Source: Myotis daubentonii
Taxonomy: Eukaryota; Chordata; Mammalia; Chiroptera; Vespertilionidae
Length of the DNA: 64,000 nt
Direction: 5' to 3'
NCBI RefSeq assembly: GCF_963259705.1
Contig: NC_081841.1
Location: forward strand, 87,681,063-87,745,062
In this document: piece by piece, positions 1-10,710 of the stretch
Numbering within the stretch: the first letter of the stretch is position 1
Layout: each line of letters opens with the position of its first letter
Notes under the pieces: model-generated
Told to the model about the DNA's origin: nothing
The model's database searches: none
The model's input: only the letters and a program-made list of their open reading frames with translations
Made by a program: the position numbers and the translations under genes

Positions 1-214
1 CCACTGGACAAATGATCTAATGACTGACTTGACAGTAATGGTAGAGTATTTTAGAAATATGACATGGGGTCCTGAGTTATTCTGGGAGAAGTTGGTCATC
101 AGGGAAAGGCTTCTTAAACCATAAAGTGTGAGTGGAATAATTTCAATTTGATTTCCCATGGAGAGAATTCCCTTCCCATGGAGGAATCCAGCCACTTGAA
201 CACACCTATATAAT
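1..214. other. left edge, nothing recognised
   Basis: AT-rich sequence with no repeat, exon or RNA gene that I can recognise. It abuts the 5' side of a truncated L1 fragment, and part of it may be more of that L1, too diverged to align by eye. Confidence 0.4.
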
Positions 215-664
215 GTGATCATATGACATTTACAAATAGAAATGGAAAGCTATTCCATACTCAGCAATAAAAACAGATGAAATACTCTCATTGGTGACAT
301 GGACGGGTCTTGCAAATATCATGCTAAGCAAAAAAGTCAGATGGAAAAAGTAAAAACACAAAACCATGTAATTTCACTCATATGTGGGATATAAAAATGA
401 AAGCAACAAATGAAAAAACAAGACAAATAAAAACACATATATGCAGACAACAGTATGGTGGTTACCAGAGGGAAAGGAGGATGGGAGAGGTAGTAAAGGG
501 TAAAAGGAATCAGATATATGGTGGCAAAAAAAGATTTGACTTTGGATGGTAAACACAGAATACAATATACCAATGATGTATCATAGAGTTGTATACTTAA
601 AACCTTTATAATTTTATTAACCAATATCACCCCAATATATTTAATAAAAAATCTTAAAAAAAGA
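215..664 (+). mobile_element. old LINE-1 3' end, 5'-truncated
   Basis: The sequence follows the end of L1 ORF2 and its 3' UTR: a stretch like the conserved 'TYSAIKK...MDL' tail of ORF2, then 'atgctaagcaaa', 'tcactcatatgtggg' and 'ggttaccagaggg', the familiar order at an L1 3' end. It closes with an A-rich tail near 640-664. No frame is open. The divergence suggests an old, dead copy. The ORFs on the opposite strand across this block have no coding support. Confidence 0.75.
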
Positions 665-1496
665 AATGTATGCATGACAAACATATGGGCCATCTGCTGA
701 TACTCAAAATATTTTCTTTGATAAATAAACAATTTTTGTCTGTGTGCCTTGGACCTATCTTTTACTAAATTTATTGTCTTGAGTGCTGGCTCCCTTACAC
801 TGCCCCTACCACCTCCAGATGCCATGTCTCTGCATTTTAATAGGACATTTCTATAATTATTTGTTAAATTACAAATGACTATGGATGTGAGAGTATTTTA
901 AGGGCAAGCATGATTGTTAATTATTTTTTCTTTTCTTTTTAAGAAGAAAAAGAGACTTCCAAAGGTTAATTATCAGTGATTGGAAAGGCCTCATCTAAAA
1001 AACCACACAGTTTTGTTTTATGAGGATGGCAGCCTATATGTATTTGTTTTCATAGTGTGAAACTCAATCTACAATATCCTTATCGGCTCTCCCAACATTC
1101 CTAGGCCCTGGAGTTCCCCCAAAAGGTCAAGCACCAAGATGTAACTGAAACTTGAAATTCCTGAGAATAATTATGATAAAAGGGCTAAGGACCATGGTAA
1201 TGGATGGATGTGTTTAATGCTAGTAAGTGAGAGGTGACAGATGACATGGGTGAAGGTGATAAAAGAAAGAAAAATATGGGAGTTTATTCAACTGGAAGAC
1301 AAAGGGCTTTTTTGGGGGAAAGAGACAGATAGTTGTTGGTAATGTAGAAATGATTATGGGGACCAGGCTGTGAGCTTTCAGAGTTGGATATAATAAAACA
1401 AAAACTTGCAGTGCTGCCTCAAAATTATGTGGGAGGCATATGGAGTAGACCCTCTGGCTGGTTATTGTAGTCATCTCTGGGTCCTGGTCTTGTAAA
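665..1496. other. unassigned DNA
   Basis: About 830 bases of ordinary AT-rich sequence between an L1 tail and a Helitron. I see no convincing repeat family, exon or RNA gene. Confidence 0.4.
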
Positions 1497-1868
1497 TCTA
1501 TACTAATAAAAGGGTAATATGCTAATTAGACCGGGTCAACCAGACATCTTCCGGACATCCAACTTCCTTCCGGACAAAGCCAGGGTGGTGGGGGCTGAGG
1601 CAGAGGCGGTTGGGGTGATCAGCCTGGCAGGGCAGAGCAATTGGGGGCGATCAGGCAGGCAGGCAGAGGTGGTTAGGGGTGATCAGGCAGGCAGACAGGC
1701 AAGTGGTTAAGAGCTAGCAGTCCTGGATTGTGAGAGGGATGTCCAACTGCCGGTTTAGGCCTGATCCCTGTGGACATCCACTGAGGGGTCCCAGATTGGA
1801 GAGGGTGCAGGCTGGGCTGAGGGACACCCCCAACCCCCGTACACAAATTTTGTGCACTGGGGCTCTAG
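1497..1868 (+). mobile_element. HeliBat-type Helitron, non-autonomous
   Basis: A rolling-circle element of 372 bases. It starts with TC followed by 'tatactaataaaagggtaa' and ends in CTAG (1865-1868). It sits between A (1496) and T (1869), the Helitron insertion rule, and there is no target duplication. Near the end, 'gtacacaaattttgtgcac' can fold into the hairpin that Helitrons carry before CTAG. The interior is GC-rich with repeated 'gatcaggcaggcag' motifs. It encodes no Rep-helicase and must have been moved in trans by an autonomous copy elsewhere. Confidence 0.93.
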
Positions 1869-2933
1869 TAAAAAATAAAAAACACTTAGAGGATCCATAA
1901 TTCCAGATTAAGATTTTTTGGGGGCAGAACTGAGTGCAATGTTTCTGAGAATAAAGGAAAGGGTGTAGAAGAGGGGAGGGAAAGCAAAATCAGTAAAGTT
2001 ATAGGTGCCAGCACAAGCAGCCTTTCTCTCCTTTTAGGCCCAGGAGTTGCTCATATATCTACTAAATACTTTCAACTTATTGTTCATAGAAAGAATTGAA
2101 ATATGAATATAATTAGCCTATAACCACCAGTACAATAAAAAAGCAAGATGATATTTTTAGAATGCAGACAATTCTAAAATTTCTTAATAAGCTTCTTGGA
2201 ATAGCTCATTTTATTTGATTTTGGAACTCAGGTAAGAATATGTAAAAGTTAATGATTATAGGAGAATTCAATAGATGAGAAAAGTGCATGAAGACTTTCC
2301 GTAATGCAACGTGATGGCATGGTTACTGCTAATTGTGGTCAAGGTGATGGATGTATTTGTTGGAAATCTTTTGGTTGCAACTGACAGAGAAGACAACTCA
2401 ATAGCTAAGGTAAGAAGATGTATTGGCTCATAGGACTGTAAAAGCAAATATATTGAAAAGGTAAGGCTGGATCCAGCATCGTGGCCATCCCTGGCTCTTC
2501 TCAATGTAAGATACTTGTCAATGCTTCTAGAGCCCATAAGAGTTCTTGTATACATTATTCAAGAAGAGTATGCCAGTGGAAGAGCAAGGGATCTTCTTTT
2601 TTTGAGGCCTCCATCAAATATCTTCTTACCTATTAGTGATATGCACTGAGTCAGAGGCTCATGTCTCTTGATTGCCTGAAGCCAATTAAAGCCTAGCCCT
2701 GAAGCAAGAGAACAATTTCCTTTGAAGCACACTGATTGAATGAGGGAGGATCTTAAACCTGAACAAAACTCAAGATACTGTTATCAAATGAAAAGAATGG
2801 ATGCAGGGATCAAAGCCCAACAAAATCCTCTTTATAGGGCAATGTGCTCTTTCATGTTGGAATGGGAAGGTATCTAAAGTTCTCTTCGTTCCTAGATGCA
2901 GTAGAATGAAAGGTACCATCTTTTATACTATTA
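1869..2933. other. unassigned DNA, possible ancient repeat at 2370-2790
   Basis: Mostly unrecognised. The block from about 2370 ('ttttggttgcaactgacag', then 'attggctcataggactg', later 'agtatgccagtggaagag') has the feel of an old dispersed mammalian repeat, but I cannot name the family with confidence. Confidence 0.3.
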
Positions 2934-3129
2934 CTAGAGGCCCAATGCATGAAATTCATGCAAGAGTAGGCCTTCCTTCCCCTGGCTGCTGGCACCGGCT
3001 TCCCTCTGGCACCTGGGACCTGGGACCCAGGTTGCACTCGCAGTCTCAGCTTTGTCCAGAAGGTCATCTGGAAGGATGTTTGGAAGGACATCTGGTCTAA
3101 CTAGCATATTATGCTTTTATTATTATAGA
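2934..3129 (-). mobile_element. short HeliBat-type Helitron
   Basis: A minus-strand Helitron of 196 bases. Read on the plus strand it opens with CTAG (the reverse complement of its 3' end), then 'aggcccaatgcatgaaatt', and closes with 'gcttttattattataga' followed by T, the reverse complement of a TC-type 5' end. The hairpin is 'tgcatgaaattcatgca' (2947-2963). The flanks are A and T. Most of the interior seen in longer copies is missing. Confidence 0.9.
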
Positions 3130-4009
3130 TAGGCTAACAAAAAAATTGCTCCTTCTCCTGTGGAAAAGCCATCAGGTTCAGTGTATAAAGGTGAGGAGGC
3201 AGTGTGGGGCCATTGGATTATTCAGGAAGGCTCTAGTTCCTAAGTATTTTACAAGTGACTTGAGACTTTTAATTTCTGGCCTCTGATGTAAGGTAGCCTC
3301 TGACTTTAAACATTTCACCATCCTCTATGGGGGGGGGGGGGTGGTTCACAGCATCAGTATGGTTGATCTGTTTTATGATAAGTTTCTGAATATAAAAGAA
3401 CTTAGAAATTTATTATTTTTTTGAACTATGAATAACTGAATGGCTGGTAAAAGGAGCCATAGACTATTATTTCTTCCATGAATGATGGAGACAGGACCAT
3501 AATTAATACTAGTCACACAAATTCCCAAAACTGGCATAGTGGTTAAATAGGAGGGAAGAAATCCTCTACACCAACCCACAGGTGACCTTCAACAGAGAAA
3601 ATGGGTTTTGTTCCATAAATAAACATAATAAGTATAATGAACAGGAAGTAGCTCATTATTAAAAAAAATCAACTGATCATCTCTCGTTGATTATATAAAT
3701 GCCAAAGAGCACTTTCAAGTATTTTAAAGATAATATAGTGGTTTGCAAATGCCTTTCTACAGAATAGCAAAGGAACAGTGTGTACATTAAAAAAGCATGC
3801 TGACCTTGTCAAAGGGCTCTATAAATTACCTTGTGAAGAAGAGCACAGGTTCTGTGGCACCATCCTGTCATTGCCCAACACTTTAGCAAGAGTTGGTAGC
3901 TAACTCTTAATTTCTGAAAATAAAGATAATCCGTTATAGGAAACAGATTCGATTAAAACAGGACAATGTTATCAGAGTGCTCTAACCAGTCCTAAGTCTT
4001 TCACTGGGA
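3130..4009. other. unassigned DNA with a 13-base G run
   Basis: No repeat or gene recognised. It contains a homopolymer of 13 G at 3329-3341, probably length-variable. Confidence 0.4.
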
Positions 4010-4210
4010 GTTGAGACTCTGGAGTTACAGATCAGGTCCCAGTTTTAGGACTTAAGATCTTGTGGCTCTGGCAAGTCACTGGATGTCTCTAAGCCTTGGT
4101 TTACACACCTACAAAATGAGAAATAATAACACCTAACTGATAGATTGTGTCGATGAAATGAGAGAATGCACATAAAGCCCTAAGGATAATTCCTAGCACT
4201 TAATAAGGGT
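4010..4210 (+). repeat. MIR SINE relic
   Basis: An ancient tRNA-derived SINE. The MIR landmarks appear in order: 'gactctgga', then 'ctctggcaagtcactgga', 'tctaagccttggttt', 'acaaaatgagaaataataa' and 'ataaagccctaaggata'. It is diverged, with no visible target duplication. Confidence 0.8.
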
Positions 4211-4854
4211 TCAAAACCTGTATGTCTTAAAGGAAGTTCTTCTCCTCCCTAGCTTCTGTGTAAGACATTGCATAAAATGTCATACTTCAGGGATCAATGT
4301 CACGGTTAACCAATTTCTCATGACTTACCTGCACCCACTCAATGTTCAGAAATACATATCCTCACAGGCCTATTTGACCTGGTTTTGTTCATTATGAGTC
4401 CTTGTAGTCCAGCATAATAGGCACACAATGAATATTCGTTAGAGCTGCTCTGGCCTGCTGGGTAGTGGTTATAACGGCACAGCTGGTCCCACTCTGGCCG
4501 AGGGAATGTGTTGTTTTTACTTGTTGCACATTTTTCATTTTACTGCCCAGAGTTTTGACCAGGCCTGCAGGTTCCCCTCAGTCTTCCTGCCTGAGCCAAC
4601 CCCACCCATCTACCTCCATTACCCATTAATAAGCTTTCTTATTGCCTTCAATATGATGTTCCAAATATGCTCTTTTTATAACTGAGAGCAAGTGTCCTTC
4701 TTCAACCGTTGCTGGAAAATGTTTTTATGACTGCAACACAGTTTCTGCATCTTTCATTTCTTTCTCACATTTCAAACCAGAGATCTTTTCTTGCAGGTGA
4801 CAACATTTTACAACTGTATTCTTTTCCCAGTTTCTGCAGTGAAGGAAAAAAGCT

Positions 4855-5080
4855 GACATTTCTGAGTACCAACAATGAGGCAGCCGGGCCTATGCGCTTT
4901 CACATCAGTTACATAATTCAGTACTCCTAATAACCTGAAGGGTGTAGCAAGTATTAATATTTTTATTTTATAATCCAGGAAACTGGATCAGAGAACCTAA
5001 ATCAATTGCACAAGGTCACAAACTAGCAAGAGCCCAAACCGGGATTCCAACAGAGTTCTACAAAGTCCCAAGTCATGTTA
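4855..5080 (-). repeat. MIR SINE relic
   Basis: The reverse complement of MIR: 'ccaggaaactggatcagag', then 'attgcacaaggtcacaaact' and 'agcccaaaccgggattcc'. In forward orientation these are the conserved MIR core and the region downstream of it. Confidence 0.75.
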
Positions 5081-5274
5081 TTTCTACCTGATTCCCAGGC
5101 TCCTCTATATTATATGCTTTTTATTATTTTCTTCACATTCTCTAGTGATCTTAAAGTGCAGGTCAAATGTTCCATGTTCTTTTATGCCAGTGTTTCTGAC
5201 TTTGTTAAAAATATTTCTTTTTCTGAGGTTCAACCAGTATTCTAGAAGGAAAATAAATCTCACAAGACTTTAAG

Positions 5275-5468
5275 GAGAAACTGTAGCATAGAGTGTAAGA
5301 GCATAGAATTTGGAATCAGGCATATGTCATTATCAGCTGTGTATTCCTGGCAAATATACTTAATCATCTTTCTGAGCCTTAGTTCCTTCATCTGTAAAAT
5401 GGGGATTTTAATAGCTAACACAGAGGTGTTTGAGATGAAGTAAGGGTAACGCCTATAAGGCACTCAGC
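5275..5468 (+). repeat. MIR SINE relic
   Basis: Forward MIR with 'gagcatagaatttggaatca', 'ttaatcatctttctgagcc' and 'ttcatctgtaaaatgggga', the most conserved MIR segment, then 'cctataaggcactcagcac'. Confidence 0.85.
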
Positions 5469-5590
5469 ACCAGACTTCAGTGTGCTCCCTTTAAGACCCA
5501 AGATTCTGATCCAAGTGGCACCTAACCAAGTGGAGGCATTCTCCAGGTCCTCATGTGTCAATGCTGAGAAATAAGGAAATAGGTATAGTA

Positions 5591-5804
5591 CAGGGGTGGG
5601 CAAACTTTTTGACTCGAGGGCCACAATGGGTTCTTAAACTGGACCGGAGGGCCGGAACAAAAGCATGGATGGAGTGTTTGTGTGAACTAATATAAATTCA
5701 AAGTAAACATCATTACATAAAAGGGTACGGTCTTTTTCTTCAATAGTTTTATTCATTTCAAACGGGCTGGATCCGGCCCGTGGGCCATAGTTTGCCCACG
5801 GCTG
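5591..5804 (+). mobile_element. non-autonomous hAT element with perfect 8-bp target duplication
   Basis: A 214-base cut-and-paste element. The ends begin 'caggggtgggcaaac' and finish 'gtttgcccacggctg', so the terminal inverted repeats match apart from a few bases. Both sides carry the same 8 bases, 'gtatagta' (5583-5590 and 5805-5812), the 8-bp duplication typical of hAT transposases. It has no coding capacity and needed transposase in trans. The intact duplication and the readable inverted repeats suggest a fairly recent insertion. Confidence 0.93.
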
Positions 5805-6068
5805 GTATAGTACCATGTGAAGAGAGGAGAAAAAGTACTGATTCCCAAAGGGTAGGTTTTCATGCTTAACTTTTCAGTAGCTTCTGGGTTGCAGATGCTT
5901 TCAAAAATTTGAACTTTGCAGTTGCAAATGCACAAAGAATGAACACAAAGTGGAATCAAATGTCTGTAATCATTCTAGAAATCTATGGGTCTAACTAGTT
6001 TTACCCAGTTCTAGTTTTCTTTATCTGCCAGTTTGTCTAGTACTGAATATGAGCTATAAACTAACTTA

Positions 6069-6303
6069 TCCTATCTAATAAAGACAGAATATGCAAATTG
6101 ACCATAACTCCACGACAAAGATGGTGACTCCCACAGCTAATAAGGAGGGAATATGCAAATTGACGTGACAAGGCGAGAGGTGGAAGGTGGCTCTGGCCGG
6201 AGAGAAGGCAGAAAGGCGGCTCTGGGCTGGAGCGAAGGTGGTGCCGGCAGCCAGGGGAAGGAAGGCCTATTCTTGTACGAATCTTCGTGCATCGGGCCTC
6301 GAG
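6069..6303 (+). mobile_element. HeliBat-type Helitron with mutated terminus
   Basis: A 235-base Helitron between A (6068) and T (6304). It starts 'tcctatctaataaagacag' and has the hairpin 'tacgaatcttcgtgca' near the end. The terminal CTAG reads CGAG here. The motif 'aatatgcaaattgac' occurs twice (about 6088 and 6149), so the element carries a second copy of 5'-end-like sequence. No coding potential. Confidence 0.88.
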
Positions 6304-6784
6304 TCTACTTTAATAGAAAATGCTATGTATGTTTGACCTTTAAAATCACAAATGTCAGTAGAAAAATTCCTTTTTTTCTTTCATAATAAAGAGTAACATG
6401 CTTTTATACCTCAATTATGAACATTGAGAACTGTGTTTGAATAAAAATAAATGAAACAACCTTATTTAGCATTTGTCTACAGCACGATAAGAGAGAAAGA
6501 GAAAGCATACACCTTTTGTTTTTAACAGTCTGTCCTTCTTTCACATGAATTTCTCTCAGCCACTTTATAGGTCACAAAGTTGGAGGCTGAGTGAGAATTT
6601 TGGCAAAAACAACAAGGTTTCACCACAAAGAGGAATATAGTTTCTCTGATCTGTCTAACTTTGGATAAGGATAAATCCCTGAGTAGGTGATATTCACAGA
6701 CCCAGTTCATGCAGATGGGGCTTTAAGAAAAAGCTTAAGCTTTCTGCACAAACGAAACCGATTCACTGGAATGTATCTCCCCCT
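6304..6784. other. unassigned DNA
   Basis: No gene, RNA or repeat recognised over about 480 bases. Confidence 0.4.
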
Positions 6785-7070
6785 CAGCCACACGCCCTGG
6801 CTTGGGAAACTCCTACTCAGCTTTCAAAACGCAGCTGAAATGTCACGTCCTCTTTGACTCTTGCTTGAACCAGGCTGCAGGTTAGCTTCCAGGAGGGTAG
6901 TGCCTGGCCAGTCCACACCTTCCCAGACACCGTGACTGTGCCTCCACTGCAGCTTCTCGCACACTCCTTGCCAGTGGTCTGTCATGTGAGTGTCACTCCC
7001 ATTGGATGGTCAGCTCTTCCACTCAGTCCCCTGTGCCCAGCCAATAACAGCCCAATGCTGAGCAACAGTT
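6785..7070 (+). repeat. LINE-2 3' region relic
   Basis: The order 'ccacacgccctggcttggg', 'ttcaaaacgcagctgaaatg', 'tcacgtcctctttgactc' and a later 'tggatggtcagctc' follows the L2 3' region (the 'caaatgtcacctcctc' neighbourhood). It is diverged and non-coding. Confidence 0.65.
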
Positions 7071-7124
7071 CCTTGGGATAAAGTTGTTTAATACACTTCA
7101 CTGACAGAGCAATTTGAATATTCG

Positions 7125-7592
7125 CCAGTTTACTTATCTATTGTTTCAGGTTTTTATTTTTTTTTTAGTTATTAGTTATTTTATCTGTTTGCTCATGATT
7201 GTGCAATTTCAGTAGGGCAGCTCTTTCTGCTTCATGTGATTTAACTGGAATGGCTATTCTGGGCTGGAAGATGTCAGTGGCCTCCGCTGGAACAGAGGTC
7301 TAGGTTGTCTAGGTGGTCCTCTTTCCGTCACATCTTCCAGGACCTCTCTCCAGGTGGCCTCTCTTTCTTGATGAGCAATTGGCTTCTTAAGTGCTGGCTC
7401 AGGATTCAAGAGGGTGAAAGTGGAAGCTGCCAGGCTTCTTCAGGCCAGAATTCTCACTTTTATTCCTTTTCTATTGTTTAGACAAATCACAGGGCCAGCT
7501 CAGATTCAAGGGAAGTGAAAAATCAATTGGAAAGGAGTGGAAAGAATTGTTGGTGGTTATCTTTGCAGATAATCTACCACATTCTACCTTTG
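7125..7592 (+). mobile_element. ancient LTR-like repeat, probably ERVL group
   Basis: The motifs 'gggcagctctttctgcttca', 'ggaagctgccaggcttcttc', 'acaaatcacagggccagctc', 'agattcaagggaagtg' and a final 'gataatctaccacattc' run in the order of a common old mammalian ERVL-type LTR. The match is by memory of the pattern only. Both ends are degraded and I see no target duplication. A (TG)n array lies about 120 bases downstream. Confidence 0.4.
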
Positions 7593-7711
7593 CCATTTCA
7601 GATGTCAGAGCTCTACTGAGGACTGGAAGCTACTCCTTTGTCCCTAAATAATTTCCCCGTTATATACTGAATTGTTGTGGAAGATTTTAGATATACTATT
7701 TTGTATTAGGG

Positions 7712-7751
<40 letters not shown>

Positions 7752-8173
7752 GTGGCTATTTGACTTTTCTTTGAAAAAATCTCCTATGGCAAGATTTGTA
7801 GGTTAAATTTGTTTCTACAAAGAGGAAATAACAACTGCCTTGATTGTATGACTATTCCCTTACATGCATATCCTTGGACTTTTGGGAGTAGTCAAATTGT
7901 GAGAGGTGATATGAATTAAAGTATCCTTCAAACGGGGATCCACAGAGAAGGTTCTCCTTAATAGTAGGTGAAGAGGAACACCTATAATACTAATTATAGA
8001 TATGGTATTATGCTTGCCTATATTTCATCTTTGCATTATATAAACTATCTGTTTTCTTCCTCAAAGTAGTTATAATACTCCCTTCTTTAAAAAAAAGGTG
8101 TTTTTAGCTGCTGCTGCTTCTTCTTCTCCTCCTCCTCCCCCTTCAACAAAATGGAAGCCACATAAAGTTAAAA
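7593..8173. other. unassigned DNA around a (TG)n array
   Basis: No gene or interspersed repeat recognised apart from the microsatellite listed separately. A CT-rich stretch lies at 8105-8142. Confidence 0.4.
7713..7747. repeat. (TG)n microsatellite
   Basis: About 17 uninterrupted TG units, likely polymorphic in length. Confidence 0.97.
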
Positions 8174-8355
8174 TCCTGTATAATAAAGAGCTAATATGCA
8201 AATTAGACCAGGCGGCAGAACAACCTTCTGGAACGACCTTCCGGAGTGACCTTCTGGAACAACCAGTGGGTGCGGGGCGGGGCCACGGGGCTGCCAGGCA
8301 GCTGGGGCTTTGAGGGCCGAGCCCCTTGCATGAATTTCATGCATCGGGCCTCTAG
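8174..8355 (+). mobile_element. short HeliBat-type Helitron
   Basis: 182 bases between A (8173) and T (8356). The 5' end is 'tcctgtataataaagagcta', followed by 'atatgcaaattagacc'. The hairpin is 'tgcatgaatttcatgca' and the 3' end is 'gggcctctag'. The interior has three imperfect repeats of 'gaccttctggaac'. No coding capacity. Confidence 0.93.
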
Positions 8356-8974
8356 TGAAAGATAAAAGAAAACAATTGCACAGTTACCTAAGTGCCTACT
8401 TAATGTATTTGTTGACCAAAGGCTTTTATAAATATGATTTCTTTAAAAGTAGAGAAAGTTACAGAATGCACAGATTTAGTGAAAGAAAGGGGCTTCTTAC
8501 ATTATCTTTCCCAACACCTTCATTCTGTAAATGAGAGATGACTCTGGAAGTTACATGATGCAATACATAAAAAGTTAAGAAAAAAACATTGCTTAGAGAA
8601 ATGTGTTAAGATAAAAAGCCACAGAAATCCTTCTTTGAAATGTTATTTAACTTCATATATTACCAGTACTCTGAAGAAAAGTGAGAAGAGATGAAGGCAA
8701 TTAAAATTTTGTAAAGAAATAAAGTTAGCAAGAGAACCTTAAAACTTTGGTTTCTTTATCTGTAAATAATAGCTAGATAAAAATTGTCTATTTTAAGTAC
8801 AAATTGTAATATGAAAATGTTCATAATTTGTAAAGTTATTCCATGTTTGAAACCTAGAAAGGAATTGATTGACTTCAAAATATGCTGTTCACATATAGAA
8901 CAGACCGTGTATGCATGTGTAACTGGTCAGTCAATAGCTTCATGCAGAAATATTTAATCTTTCCACTCCACAGT
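8356..8974. other. unassigned AT-rich DNA
   Basis: No recognisable gene or repeat. Confidence 0.4.
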
Positions 8975-9095
8975 TGCTTATTGTGCTCCATTAATGTACC
9001 AGGTAACATTCTAGTCACTGAGGGTACAGCAGTAAACAAAACAGACCATCCCTTTGCTTAGAATGAGAGTTTGTATTCTAATGGGAGGCTTGTAT
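8975..9095 (-). repeat. LINE-2 3' end relic
   Basis: In reverse orientation the sequence follows the L2 3' end: 'gtaccaggtaacattctagt', 'gggtacagcagtaaacaaaa', then 'tgagagtttgtattctaatg'. Short and diverged. Confidence 0.65.
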
Positions 9096-9589
9096 TTTCT
9101 TACTTTGGAATGAAGCCTGAATAATGCTAAATATTTAGTAACTTTGACTCTCTGAGTGTAGGTACTGTGGAATGGGAAAAAGCCTCCAACCACTCTCTGA
9201 ATTTGTCTTCCACTTTCTTCATTAAACCGTAACACTTCTCATTTACTAGCACTTTTTCAACAAAACAATAATACTAAAATTTTGCTGGTCTAATTATAAA
9301 TGTTGTTATTACCATCAATATTTACTATTATGCTAGCAGAACTAATCCTAATATTAGAATGGTATAAATAATTTTAGCATAACACTGGAAAGAATTTGTG
9401 AATTCATGATGAGCAGGGTTTTTTAAAAATCCTGTTCATTCCTCAGGTTTCCACAATAGTTTAGTTATACTTTAATCACAATATTCATTAATTCAAATGT
9501 TGTCTATATATCCATCTCCATCATTAGACGGTGGTCTTTTCTAAAGAACTGTGCCCTACTCTTTCTTTTATATGCATAGCACCCACCTA

Positions 9590-9830
9590 GTTCATTCAGC
9601 AAATGTTTATGCAATTAATATCTTATTTGAGAAATTTTATCAAGGTTAATTGAACCTTGCAAATGCCTTGTGAGGCAGTTAGTGTAGGTGTTATTTGCAT
9701 TTTATAGACAAGAACCTGAAATCACTGGAAGACATTTATTATATACTCAAAGCCACAGTGCCCATGAAGATTGGAAAAAGAACTTAAATTTGCATTCTAT
9801 GAATTCAAGTCCAGTGCTGTTTCTCTGAAA
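9590..9830 (-). repeat. probable MIR relic
   Basis: 'attttatagacaagaacctg', 'tcaaagccacagtgccca' and 'gaattcaagtccagtgctg' match the reverse complement of a MIR-type SINE in order and spacing, with heavy divergence. Confidence 0.5.
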
Positions 9831-10399
9831 GGACATTATCTCCCTGCATATATCCATTAGTATATATCTGTATATTTTTTAATCAGGGGTGTGTCTTTGT
9901 CACCACTCCCCACATTCCTGTTTTTCTTTGCTTACATCTCTTCTACTTGCTTAACCTTGAATTGACCCTTTAATCCTTATGTTGATTCAGTAGCCATAGG
10001 AGAAGGAAGGTCAGAACAAAAAAATTGTTTTATAATTTTTCTTTGAAAGATTAGTCACCAGTTTTTCTTTGCCTTGCACACCTTTGATAGGCCGTAAGCA
10101 TTAGAATTACCTAAAAGAGTTCCAGCATTAAGAGTGTCTTATTTGAGATTGAGCTTTAGGGTATTTTTTTATTATGTAAATATTGAGGAATTTGAATGAG
10201 AGGATGACTGATTTAGAAGGTCACAAGGGAGATAATAACATGGAGGAAGAGAAGTTATAGAAAGATTAATTAGTTAAAATATCAGACAGTAACAAATAAA
10301 CACATGCATATAAGTTCTGACATGCCAGATTGACTTACTTTACAAAGTGCAGAGGAAGACAAAATAGAAAAGGAAGAAGATTGAGAAAAAAAACAGAGG
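9831..10399. other. unassigned DNA
   Basis: No gene or clear repeat over about 570 bases. A short piece near 10100 ('gcattagaattacc') may be a scrap of a MER5-type element. Confidence 0.35.
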
Positions 10400-10572
10400 T
10401 TTTAGCTTTTTTGGATTAAGATCAAAGTCTGAGGTTCTGGTAAGTCAGGGTGGTATCCAAATATTTGACCTACTGATTCAGAAACTCAAAGTGGGGCCCA
10501 AGAATCTGCACTATAATAGTGTTTTCAAGTGATTCTTATATACACTAAAGGATGAGAACCAATAGACAAAAG
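10400..10572 (+). mobile_element. MER5-type hAT relic, copy 1
   Basis: 'ctactgattcagaaactcaa', 'gtggggcccaagaatctgca' and a closing 'aaaggatgagaacca' match the body and terminal repeat region of MER5/Charlie-type non-autonomous hAT elements. Old and incomplete. Confidence 0.6.
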
Positions 10573-10574
10573 CA

Positions 10575-10710
10575 GGGTTTTTCAAAGTATTATATGCATT
10601 AAACTGATTCAGTAAGTATGAAGTAGAACTGAAAGTGTGAGTTTTCAACAAGCTTCCGGCTGGTACCAATGCTGCTAGTCCATAGACTACACTTTGAGTA
10701 GAAAGTCACC
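10575..10710 (+). mobile_element. MER5-type hAT relic, copy 2
   Basis: Directly follows the previous copy. It contains 'gggtttttcaaagta', 'actgattcagtaagtatgaa', 'aatgctgctagtccatagac' and 'tacactttgagtag', the ordered landmarks of MER5 from its left end to near its right end. Two similar relics in a row may be separate insertions or one rearranged element. Confidence 0.6.

Noticed and set aside
337..825. A 162-residue minus-strand ORF with hydrophobic character
   Set aside because: Most of it is antisense to an L1 3' end. The hydrophobic residues come from the complement of A-rich DNA, and no family matches.
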